A stretch of DNA of 64,000 bases from the NCBI GenBank assembly GCA_015060015.1, contig SUZG01000004.1, positions 57,503-121,502 of the forward strand, read 5' to 3'. The notes beneath the pieces are model-generated. The model did no database searches. It worked only from the letters and a program-made list of their open reading frames with translations, and was not told where the DNA came from. Positions 30,702 through 39,263 of this stretch are shown one piece after another; within the stretch, counting starts at the first letter, position 1, and every line of letters begins with the position of its first letter. The position numbers and the translations under genes were made by a program. This DNA comes from Rikenellaceae bacterium. Its GTDB lineage: Bacteria; Bacteroidota; Bacteroidia; Bacteroidales; Rikenellaceae.

Positions 30702-31169
30702 TTATAATTCAGCCTCCAAAACCTTCTCGGTCTGTGCCTTGCGATATGCTTCAAGACGAGCCTCCAGCTCCTTGTCCGTGAGGGCGAAGATTGACGCAGC
30801 GATAAGAGCCGCATTCTTTGCTCCGTTGATGGCCGTTGTCGATACGGGAATACCTCCGGGCATCTGAACGATTGAAAGCAATGAATCAAGGCCTCCCAGA
30901 GCCGATGTCTTAATGGGAACGCCGATGACGGGAACTGTTGTAAGGGCTGCTGTAACGCCTGCTACGTGGGCTGCACCTCCTGCTCCGGCGATGATAGCAC
31001 CAATGCCACGCTGCTTGGCTGTGGTGGCATATTCAAACATCAAGTGCGGTGTGCGGTGTGCACTGATGACACGCTTCTCGTACTCGATACCCAACTCCTC
31101 TAATGTCTCAACGGCGGCTGACATAACTCCCCAGTCGCTTGTCGAACCCATAATTACTGCTACTTTCAT
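30702..31169 (-). CDS. purE: N5-CAIR mutase
   Basis: [33 protein letters not shown] at 31169. Confidence 0.94.
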   Translation of the reverse strand: MKVAVIMGSTSDWGVMSAAVETLEELGIEYEKRVISAHRTPHLMFEYATTAKQRGIGAIIAGAGGAAHVAGVTAALTTVPVIGVPIKTSALGGLDSLLSIVQMPGGIPVSTTAINGAKNAALIAASIFALTDKELEARLEAYRKAQTEKVLEAEL

Positions 31170-31183
31170 AACTCTCTGTAAGA

Positions 31184-31231
31184 TTAAAAAACACAGCCGT
31201 TGCAACAGATGCTGCAGCGGCCGTCATTCAT
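31184..31231 (-). CDS. Candidate 15-aa Cys-rich leader peptide ([15 protein letters not shown])
   Basis: ATG...TAA reading through the terminator stem, between promoter and purE. Confidence 0.3.
   Translation of the reverse strand: MNDGRCSICCNGCVF
31185..31221 (-). terminator. Candidate terminator/attenuator in the purE operon leader
   Basis: Minus strand gccgctgcagc-atct-gttgcaacggc stem then tgtgtttttt, about 15 nt upstream of purE ATG. Confidence 0.55.
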
Positions 31232-31327
31232 ATTTGGATTATTTGTTATTAGTTTTCATATCCTCTCCCTCTTTGGCGATAGAATAGGTTTTTTGCCATA
31301 TTCAGGCGGAACCTTTTATCGCACGCA

Positions 31328-31335
31328 CAAAGATA
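31328..31335 (-). promoter_or_regulatory. -7 element TATCTTTG of the pur operon promoter
   Basis: CAAAGATA on + strand, about 160 nt upstream of purE. Confidence 0.5.
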
Positions 31336-31475
31336 CAATAATTAATAATAGAGAATGCGAAATATCTGCTGCAAGATATTAACAACTTATTCACGAAACA
31401 GATATTTTTTAACTCTTCTCGGACTAATATAGGACTGCCGCTGCTTCGGGGCTTGAAAATGTCATAAAAAATACA

Positions 31476-31483
31476 TATTTTTG
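31476..31483 (+). promoter_or_regulatory. -7 element TATTTTTG upstream of feoAB
   Basis: TAnnTTTG match about 40 bp upstream of start. Confidence 0.45.
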
Positions 31484-31523
31484 CCTCACAAAAATAGTTT
31501 GGACAAAAAGAGATTTACGATAT

Positions 31524-33944
31524 ATGTTATTGTCAGAGTTACAGACAGGTCAGTCGGCAGTGGTTATCAAGGTGCAGGGTCACGGAGGCTTTCGTCGTCG
31601 CATACTCGAAATGGGGTTTGTGCGAGGCCAACGCGTCGTGGCTATACTGAATGCCCCGTTGCGAGACCCCATCAAATACGGCATTATGGGCTATGAGGTG
31701 TCGCTGCGACGCAGTGAGGCTGCTATGGTCGAGGTGCTGACAATGGACGAGGTCAGCGAGATGCAGCATAAGATGGAGGATGTGGCAACGGCTGTCGATG
31801 ATGACTATATGGACAAGGTCGTTAATGAACGCTTCCGCGAGATAAATGTGGCTCTGGTGGGCAATCCCAATAGCGGTAAGACATCCCTTTTTAACGCCCT
31901 TTCGGGAGGCCACGAGCACGTCGGAAATTACAGCGGCGTAACGGTCGGTGCAAAGTCGGGCTCATTCCGATACAAAGGCTACAAAATCAATCTTACGGAC
32001 CTGCCCGGAACCTATGCCCTGTCGCCCTATACGCCCGAGGAGATGTATGTGCGACGCCATCTGATGGAGCAACTTCCCGATGTGGTTGTCAATGCTGTGG
32101 TTGCCTCTAATTTAGAGAGAAACCTCTATCTTACAACCGAACTTATCGATCTCAACCCCAAGATGGTTGTGGCGTTGAATATGTACGACGAGCTGGAGCA
32201 GAGCGGAGCAAAACTCGACTACGAGCAGCTGGGCCGAATGATAGGTGTTCCCGTAGTCCCTGTGGTGGCACGCGATGGACGAGGCTTGGAGGCTCTGATG
32301 GACGAGATAATTCTCACCTATGAAGGTAATAATCCAAAGGTTAGACATATTCACATTAACTATTCGTCATCAATCGAGGCCGAAATAGGCCTTTTGTCGA
32401 AGATGATGAAGCGTAATATAGACGAACTGCCGAACTGCTTCCCGCCGCGATATTGGGCTATAAAAATGTTGGAGGGTGATAGTGGCGTAACCGATCTGTT
32501 GCGTCAGTCGTCACACTTTACCGAATGGAAGAATCAGAGTGTGAAGGGAGCCGCCCGCATCATTGCCGCATTGGACGAGGATGTCGAGGGGGCTATCACT
32601 AACGAAAAATATGGTTTTATAGAGGGTGCATTGGCAGAAACCTATACCCCTAATGAGGAGGCTGATGCCAACAAAAGCACTTCGTTTATAGACCGTATTG
32701 TAACACACAAGTATATCGGTTTTCCGCTATTCTTGGCCGTTATGTTCCTGATGTTCTGGAGTACATTTACTCTGGGAGCATATCCGCAGGAGTGGATAGA
32801 GGCAGGTTTCACTTGGTTGGGTGATTTTGTCGGCGGTCTGATGGCTGACGGCCCGCTGCGTGATTTGATTGTAGATGGCATAATAGGTGGCGTGGGTTCT
32901 GTTGCGGTGTTCCTGCCTAATATCCTGATACTCTACCTGTTTATCTCATTGATGGAGGACTCTGGTTATATGGCTCGTGCAGCCTTTATTATGGACAAGC
33001 TGATGCACCTTGCAGGCTTGCATGGCAAGTCGTTTATTCCGCTTGTTATGGGCTTTGGTTGCAATGTGCCGGCGATTATGGCAACACGCACCATCGAGAG
33101 CCGAAGCAGCCGCCTGATAACTATCCTTATCAACCCCTTTATGTCGTGCAGTGCCCGACTTCCGGTTTTTGTCCTGCTGGCGGGAACATTCTTCCCGGAG
33201 TGTGCCGGAACGATGCTGTTTGCTATATATCTGCTGGGTTGTGTGATGGGTTTGATTACGGCTCGCCTGCTGCGAAAGTTTATGTTCGGACCCGATGAAA
33301 CGCCATTTGTTATGGAGCTTCCGCCATATCGTATTCCTACTTTGAATGCTACATTGAGGCATATGTGGGATCGAAGTGCACAGTATCTCCGCAAGATTGG
33401 TGGCTTGGTTTTGGTATCGGCTGTTATCATTTGGTTTTTAAGTTATTATCCGCATCAATATAAAGCAGAGGTTCAGGTTGAGAACTCTGTCGAAATGGTA
33501 GCTTCGGCAGATGCTGACAATGCTGTAAATGTGGCTGCATTGCAGTCAGAAAACTCCTACCTGGGGCGTATAGGAAAGTTCATCGAACCGGTGATGTCGC
33601 CTTTGGGACTTGATTGGCGTGCGAGTGTTGCCCTGCTGTCGGGAGCCTCGGCAAAGGAGATTATCGTATCGACTCTCGGAGTGCTCTATTCGGTGGATGA
33701 TGCCGAGGAGAATACCTCATCGTTGTCGGCTCACCTTATAGCTTCGAAGAACTACTCGCAGGCATCGGCTCTGGCGATGATAATATTTATCCTGCTCTAC
33801 TTCCCCTGCATTGCCACCGTGCTGGCTATTGCTCACGAGGCAGGTGGCTGGAAATGGGCCGTGTTCTCGATACTCTATAACACGACTCTCGCCTGGGTAT
33901 TTGCCTTTGTGGTGTATCATATAGGAGTGTTGCTCGGCTTGTAG
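31524..33944 (+). CDS. feoB: Fused FeoA-FeoB ferrous iron transporter
   Basis: N-terminal FeoA SH3-like domain; G-domain GNPNSGKTSLFNALSGGHEHVGNYSGVTV; membrane Gate domains GFGCNVPAIMATRTI. Confidence 0.93.
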   Translation: MLLSELQTGQSAVVIKVQGHGGFRRRILEMGFVRGQRVVAILNAPLRDPIKYGIMGYEVSLRRSEAAMVEVLTMDEVSEMQHKMEDVATAVDDDYMDKVVNERFREINVALVGNPNSGKTSLFNALSGGHEHVGNYSGVTVGAKSGSFRYKGYKINLTDLPGTYALSPYTPEEMYVRRHLMEQLPDVVVNAVVASNLERNLYLTTELIDLNPKMVVALNMYDELEQSGAKLDYEQLGRMIGVPVVPVVARDGRGLEALMDEIILTYEGNNPKVRHIHINYSSSIEAEIGLLSKMMKRNIDELPNCFPPRYWAIKMLEGDSGVTDLLRQSSHFTEWKNQSVKGAARIIAALDEDVEGAITNEKYGFIEGALAETYTPNEEADANKSTSFIDRIVTHKYIGFPLFLAVMFLMFWSTFTLGAYPQEWIEAGFTWLGDFVGGLMADGPLRDLIVDGIIGGVGSVAVFLPNILILYLFISLMEDSGYMARAAFIMDKLMHLAGLHGKSFIPLVMGFGCNVPAIMATRTIESRSSRLITILINPFMSCSARLPVFVLLAGTFFPECAGTMLFAIYLLGCVMGLITARLLRKFMFGPDETPFVMELPPYRIPTLNATLRHMWDRSAQYLRKIGGLVLVSAVIIWFLSYYPHQYKAEVQVENSVEMVASADADNAVNVAALQSENSYLGRIGKFIEPVMSPLGLDWRASVALLSGASAKEIIVSTLGVLYSVDDAEENTSSLSAHLIASKNYSQASALAMIIFILLYFPCIATVLAIAHEAGGWKWAVFSILYNTTLAWVFAFVVYHIGVLLGL

Positions 33945-33964
33945 TAAATTATGCAATATTCCGT

Positions 33965-34005
33965 AAAAACTCATATCATAAGAGGCTATGGTATGAGTTT
34001 TTTTT
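33965..34005 (+). terminator. Intrinsic terminator after feoAB
   Basis: aaaactcatatca...tggtatgagtttttttt. Confidence 0.65.
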
Positions 34006-34037
34006 ACGCAAAGATTGCTCGTTATTGAAATAAGTTG

Positions 34038-34278
34038 TATATTTGCCGAGAGAAAGGTGTTACTGATGGTTGCAATTCGAGAAATATCTTATCTAAGCTC
34101 TTATACCCGTTCAATGATGGGTATTATGCGAATGTGCCGTTAGGCACGTCTTTATTTATGGGTGGTTACGTACCACCTTGTGCTGTAAAGTACAAAATTC
34201 CATTACCTATTATTATTTCAAGTTAAACATAGTTGCCTAACGCATCAGCGTCGGGTGAAGATTTATATATAAATAGTT
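34038..34278 (+). promoter_or_regulatory. Promoter plus structured 5' leader of metY-metX-hom
   Basis: TATATTTG at 34038-34045; hairpins 34103-34124, 34134-34147, 34161-34177; 9-bp long-range complement 34138-34146/34234-34242 competing with a local hairpin. Confidence 0.45.
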
Positions 34279-35562
34279 ATGTCAGACAATAAATTGCGTT
34301 TCGAAACCCTCCAGATACACGGAGGCTATCATGTCGATGATACAGGCTCGCGAGGCGTGGCAATCTACCCTACTGCGGCCTACCACTTCAAGAGTTGCGA
34401 CTATGCGGCTCGCCTGTTTGAGCTCTCCGAGGGCGGAAATATCTACACACGCCTGCACAACCCCACAACAGCTGCCTATGAGGAACGTGTGGCGGCACTG
34501 TATGGCGGTGTCGGGGCTTTGGCTCTGGCTTCGGGTATGTCGGCTATCCTTATCACCATTACGGCGTTGGCCGAGGCAGGAGATAATATCGTTGCATCGC
34601 CCTTCCTCTACGGTGGAACCTATAATCAGTTTCGTATCTCGCTGCGTAAATTAGGCATCGAGTGCCGTATTGCCAAGAGTGAGAATTGGGAAGATTTTGA
34701 GCCTCTGATTGATGACCGCACCAAGTTGATTTATGTCGAGAGTATGGGTAACCCCACCTGCGATGTCCCCGATTTGGAGGCTTTGGGCGAGTTGGCACGA
34801 CGTAAGGATGTGCCCTTTGTTGTGGATAATACTTTCGGTGCTGCGGGCTTTTTGTGTAACCCGTTTGAGTGGGGAGCAAATATAGTCGTTGATTCGGCTA
34901 CCAAGTGGATTAACGGACACGGAACGGCTATGGGCGGCATAATCGTTGATGGAGGTAACTACAATTGGGCGAATGGAAAATTTCCGCAGATTGACGGCCC
35001 GTCGGAGGGATATCACGGCCTTAATCTCTACGAAACATTCGGTGCTTCGGCCTTTATCGTAAAGTGCCGCGTGGATGGCCTTCGTGACTTTGGCTGCTGC
35101 CCATCATCGTTTGACTCCTATCTGATGATGCTTGGATTGGAGACCCTGTCGTTACGAGTGAAGCATCAGGTGGAGTCGGCCTGGCGTCTGGCTGAATATT
35201 GCCGCCGCCACCAGATGGTGCAACGCGTCAGCTTTGTCGGCTTTGAGGAGCATAACGGCTATAAAAATGCCCAGAAGTATTATCGTTATGGCTCGTCAAG
35301 CGTCTTTACCATCGAACTGAAAGGCTCGCTGGACAGCACCGTGCGATTTGTCGAGGCGTTGAAGCTGTTTGGCAATATGACGATGATTGGCGATTCTATA
35401 TCTGTCGTGACGCACCCCGCCTCAACTACACACAAACAGTTGAGTGATGCCGACTTGAAGGCGGCCGGAGTGACCCCTACGCTGCTGCGTATATCGCTGG
35501 GCTTGGAGAATGTGGAAGATTTGATTGAGGACTTTGAGCAGGCTTTTGCCGCAGCGAAATAG
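34279..35562 (+). CDS. metY: O-acetylhomoserine aminocarboxypropyltransferase/sulfhydrylase
   Basis: ETLQIHGG, PTAAYHFKS, VDSATKWINGHGTAMGGIIVDGG (PLP lysine). Confidence 0.92.
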   Translation: MSDNKLRFETLQIHGGYHVDDTGSRGVAIYPTAAYHFKSCDYAARLFELSEGGNIYTRLHNPTTAAYEERVAALYGGVGALALASGMSAILITITALAEAGDNIVASPFLYGGTYNQFRISLRKLGIECRIAKSENWEDFEPLIDDRTKLIYVESMGNPTCDVPDLEALGELARRKDVPFVVDNTFGAAGFLCNPFEWGANIVVDSATKWINGHGTAMGGIIVDGGNYNWANGKFPQIDGPSEGYHGLNLYETFGASAFIVKCRVDGLRDFGCCPSSFDSYLMMLGLETLSLRVKHQVESAWRLAEYCRRHQMVQRVSFVGFEEHNGYKNAQKYYRYGSSSVFTIELKGSLDSTVRFVEALKLFGNMTMIGDSISVVTHPASTTHKQLSDADLKAAGVTPTLLRISLGLENVEDLIEDFEQAFAAAK

Positions 35563-35565
35563 AGG

Positions 35566-36582
35566 ATGGCAAAGATTTTTCAATACGACAAACCGTTTGA
35601 ATTGGAGTCGGGAGAGGTGTTGCCCTCGCTGACCATTGCTTACGATACATTCGGCACTCTTAATGAGGATAGAAGCAATGCGATTTGGGTGTGCCACGCC
35701 CTGACGGCAAACTCCGATGTCGCAGATTGGTGGCCGCATACGGTTGAGAAGGGCTGCTTTCTGGACCCCGACAGATATTTTACCATTTGTGCCAATTTCC
35801 TTGGTTCTCACTACGGTACAACGGGCCCGTTGAGCATCAATCCTGCAACCGCAGAGGCGTGGTATGGAGATTTTCCGAAGGTGACGGTGCGTGATATGGT
35901 CAAGGCTCATCAACTGCTTGCCGCATATCTGGGTATCAATCGCGTGAAGTTGTTGATAGGCAGCTCTATCGGTGGCTTTCAGTGCCTCGAATGGGCGGTT
36001 ATGCAACCAGACTTTGCCGAGAGGGCGGCTTTCATAGCAACCACGCCCCGTACAAAACCTTGGGCAGCGGCCTTTAACGAGTCACAGCGTATGGCAATCG
36101 AGAACGACCCCACATTTGGGCAGCGTAATGCCGAGGCGGGTTTGAATGGTATGGCTACGGCACGAAGCATTGCTCTGATGAGTTATCGCGGGGGTATGGC
36201 CTACGACAAGACGCAGGAGGACGAGGTGCCCGACGAGGCAGGTTTTGTGCGTCGTGTGCAGTCATATCAACGTTATCAGGGCGAGAAACTGCGTCGCAGG
36301 TTTAATGCCTACTCCTACTATCGTCTGTCGCAGGCGGTGGATTCTCACAATCTGGCACGAGGCAGAGGCCGCCTGGAGGATGTCTTGAAGCAGATTAAGG
36401 CGAAATCGCTTGTTATTGCCATTACGTCGGATATTCTCTTTCCGCCTTCGGACCATAAGGAGCTTGTAGAATATATTCCAGATGTGAGGTATCATCTTAT
36501 TGACTCCGATTTTGGCCACGATGGCTTTCTGGTGGAGCATAAGCAACTGAATGAGATAATTTTGAATTTTTTGAATGAATAA
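35566..36582 (+). CDS. metX: Homoserine O-acetyltransferase
   Basis: alpha/beta hydrolase; VCHALTANSDV, IGSSIGGFQCLEWAV, SDILFPPSD, GHDGFLVE. Confidence 0.93.
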   Translation: MAKIFQYDKPFELESGEVLPSLTIAYDTFGTLNEDRSNAIWVCHALTANSDVADWWPHTVEKGCFLDPDRYFTICANFLGSHYGTTGPLSINPATAEAWYGDFPKVTVRDMVKAHQLLAAYLGINRVKLLIGSSIGGFQCLEWAVMQPDFAERAAFIATTPRTKPWAAAFNESQRMAIENDPTFGQRNAEAGLNGMATARSIALMSYRGGMAYDKTQEDEVPDEAGFVRRVQSYQRYQGEKLRRRFNAYSYYRLSQAVDSHNLARGRGRLEDVLKQIKAKSLVIAITSDILFPPSDHKELVEYIPDVRYHLIDSDFGHDGFLVEHKQLNEIILNFLNE

Positions 36583-36608
36583 AACGAAACGAAATAAATA
36601 GTAACGAT

Positions 36609-37799
36609 ATGAACGGTAAGAAACTTAATATTGGACTGTTTGGCTTTGGTACGGTGGGCCGTGGTCTGTTTGATGTATTGAAGCGTATAGGCTCGAAGAA
36701 TGTGGAGATAAAGCGTATCTGTGTGCGTAATATCAATAAACCGCGTTCGGTGGAGGCGGAGTTTACCGATAACCCTGATGAGATTTTTAATGATCCCGAC
36801 ATTAACTTTATCGTGGAGCTGATAGATGATGCCGATGCGGCCTACTCTATCGTCAAGCGTGCGTTGCAGATGGGACTTCCCGTCGTGTCGGGCAATAAGA
36901 AGATGCTGGCACACCATATCGAGGAGATGATTGAGTTGCAGGCTCGCTATAATGTGGCTCTGCTGTATGATGCCTCGGCGTGTGGCTCTATTCCCGTTAT
37001 CCGCAACTTGGAGGAGTACTACGACAACGACCTGCTCACTTCGGTTAAGGGTATCCTGAATGGCTCGTCAAACTTTATCCTCTCAAAAATCTTCAACGAG
37101 AAGATGTCGTATGCCGATGCATTGAAGCTGGCACAGGAACTGGGCTTTGCCGAGAGCAATCCTTCGCTGGATATTGATGGCTGGGACTCGCTGTTCAAAC
37201 TTATTATCGTTACCGTTCACGCCTTTGGTATTTATGTTGCTCCGGAGAAGATTTTCACCTACGGAATATCAAATATGAACGATGATGATATTCGTTTTGC
37301 CAACGAGAAGGAACGTCGTTTCAAGCTGGTTGCCCACGTTGAGAAGATTGCTGATAACAAGTTGATAATGTGCGTGATGCCGCAGCTTATCTCACGCAAT
37401 AAATATATTTACAGCGTCGAGGATGAGTTCAATGGCGTGGTAATCAAGGGCCTCTTCTACGACAAGCAGTTTATGTTCGGACGAGGTGCGGGTGGCTACC
37501 CTACCGGCTCGGCTGTGTTGAGTGATATTACGGCTTGCCTGTATGACTATAAATATGAGTATAAAAAGCGTAATGACTCGCAGTTGCCCGAATATACTCT
37601 CGACCACACATTCCGCGTATATTTCCGCTATGAGGATGTCGCTGATTTGGAACTTGTAAAGTTCGAGGAGGTGTATGAGAACTATACCTCTGCCGACTAC
37701 AAATATGTTGTGGGCAGGGTGTCGCTGGCCAATCTGCACAGCGTGCAGGATGAACTGCGTAAGCGAAATATCTTTATTGCTGCCTATCCGAGAGATTAA
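36609..37799 (+). CDS. hom: Homoserine dehydrogenase
   Basis: IGLFGFGTVGRGLFDVL, VSGNKKMLA, ACGSIPVIRN, ILNGSSNFILSKI, GWDSLFKL. Confidence 0.92.
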   Translation: MNGKKLNIGLFGFGTVGRGLFDVLKRIGSKNVEIKRICVRNINKPRSVEAEFTDNPDEIFNDPDINFIVELIDDADAAYSIVKRALQMGLPVVSGNKKMLAHHIEEMIELQARYNVALLYDASACGSIPVIRNLEEYYDNDLLTSVKGILNGSSNFILSKIFNEKMSYADALKLAQELGFAESNPSLDIDGWDSLFKLIIVTVHAFGIYVAPEKIFTYGISNMNDDDIRFANEKERRFKLVAHVEKIADNKLIMCVMPQLISRNKYIYSVEDEFNGVVIKGLFYDKQFMFGRGAGGYPTGSAVLSDITACLYDYKYEYKKRNDSQLPEYTLDHTFRVYFRYEDVADLELVKFEEVYENYTSADYKYVVGRVSLANLHSVQDELRKRNIFIAAYPRD

Positions 37800-37816
37800 C
37801 CGGTTCTTGAATAGAC

Positions 37817-37855
37817 AAAAATGCCACACTCAATTGTCGGGTGTGGCATTTTTTC
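37817..37855. terminator. Intrinsic terminator after hom
   Basis: aaaatgccacac...gtgtggcattttttt. Confidence 0.8.
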
Positions 37856-37873
37856 TATGCTTGATAGTCGGGG

Positions 37874-39253
37874 CTAAAACTCCTTGCCCTGTCGCAAATC
37901 TTCAATATAGCGATCTATGCGACGCATCTCCTTCGGAATATCGATTCGTTGCGGACAGTGTGGGTTACACTTCTTGCAACCGATGCAGCGGTCGGCCTGA
38001 CGTTCCTTCTCCACAGCTCGGTCGTAGCCAACGAGGAAGGCCCTGCGTGCCTTTGCATAGTTCTCGTCGCGAGAAGATTTCGACAGATTACCCTCATTTA
38101 CACACTTGTTATAATGCAGAAGTATGGCAGGAATATCAAGACCATACGGGCAAGGCATACAATACTTGCAATCGTTGCAGGGGATGGTCGGATATTGCAG
38201 CATCAGCTCTGCTGTCTCGAACAAAAACGCCTTCTCCTCCTCGCTGAGAGGCTCGATGGGTGCATAGGTCGAGATGTTGTCTTGCAGATGCTCCATATAT
38301 GTCATACCACTTAAAACGGTCAGAACATTGGGATATGAGCCGTTGAAGCGGAACGCCCACGAGGCAACGCTTCTCTCCGGCTCCTGCTCTTTCAGACGCG
38401 TAGCGATGTGATCAGGAACATTCGACAGGCGACCTCCAAGCAGAGGCTCCATAATCATTACGGGTATGCCCCGCTTCTCCAGCTCGGTGTAGAGATACTC
38501 TGCATCTACATTTCTGCCACGAGCATTTCGCCAATCGGAGTAGTTCATCTGTATCAGGACGATATCCCAGCGTACGGTGTCGTGCATAGCCAAAATCTGG
38601 TCAAAAACCTCCTTCTCGCCGTGGAACGACCAGCCGAGGTTGCGTATGCGACCCGCCTCTCTCTCCTTTATGAGGAAATCGACCATTCCGTTGTCGATGT
38701 AGCGTCGCTTGAAATCCTCCATACTGCCACCCACCGAGTGCAGCAGGTAGAAGTCGAGGTAGTCGGTTTGTAAATTCTCAAACGAACGACGATACATGGC
38801 GATAGAGTTCTCGCGTGTCGAGTTGGCAAAATTCGACAGCTTGGTTGAGAGGAAATAGCTCTCACGCGGATAGCGTTTCAACGCCTCACTCGTAGCTGCC
38901 TCCGACAGACCCTGGCAATATACGGGTGAGGTATCGAAGAAATTGACTCCGTGAGCAATGGCATAATCCACCAGCTCATTCACCGCCTCCTGGTCAATCT
39001 GGGGCTTTTGTCCCTCCTCGGTCTTTATTGTCGGCCAACGCATACAGCCGTAGCCAAGCAGTGAAATCTTCTCACCTGTGCGGGGATGTGTGCGATAGGT
39101 CATCTTGTCGGTAGGTATCTCCTTCACTCCCGCCGACAGCCCCACTTCGCGATTGCCGCCGCATCCCACGAGTGCTGCCGAAGCAAGCAGAGAGCCTGCA
39201 CCCAGACGTCTGAGGAACTCTCCTCTGTCAATATTGTTGTTATTCTTCTTCAT
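37874..39253 (-). CDS. Aldo/keto reductase with C-terminal 4Fe-4S motifs, exported or lipid-anchored
   Basis: Signal MKKNNNNIDRGEFLRRLGAGSLLASAALVGCGG; LLGYGCMRWP; CNDCKYCMPCPYG and CIGCKKCNPHCPQ. Confidence 0.87.
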   Translation of the reverse strand: MKKNNNNIDRGEFLRRLGAGSLLASAALVGCGGNREVGLSAGVKEIPTDKMTYRTHPRTGEKISLLGYGCMRWPTIKTEEGQKPQIDQEAVNELVDYAIAHGVNFFDTSPVYCQGLSEAATSEALKRYPRESYFLSTKLSNFANSTRENSIAMYRRSFENLQTDYLDFYLLHSVGGSMEDFKRRYIDNGMVDFLIKEREAGRIRNLGWSFHGEKEVFDQILAMHDTVRWDIVLIQMNYSDWRNARGRNVDAEYLYTELEKRGIPVMIMEPLLGGRLSNVPDHIATRLKEQEPERSVASWAFRFNGSYPNVLTVLSGMTYMEHLQDNISTYAPIEPLSEEEKAFLFETAELMLQYPTIPCNDCKYCMPCPYGLDIPAILLHYNKCVNEGNLSKSSRDENYAKARRAFLVGYDRAVEKERQADRCIGCKKCNPHCPQRIDIPKEMRRIDRYIEDLRQGKEF

Positions 39254-39263
39254 AGCGACAGTT

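Noticed and set aside
34060-34260. SAM-I or SAM-II riboswitch upstream of metY
   Set aside because: The conserved SAM-I core (GAGGGACTGGCCC...GGCAACC) and SAM-II pseudoknot core are not recognisable; kept only as an unclassified structured leader.
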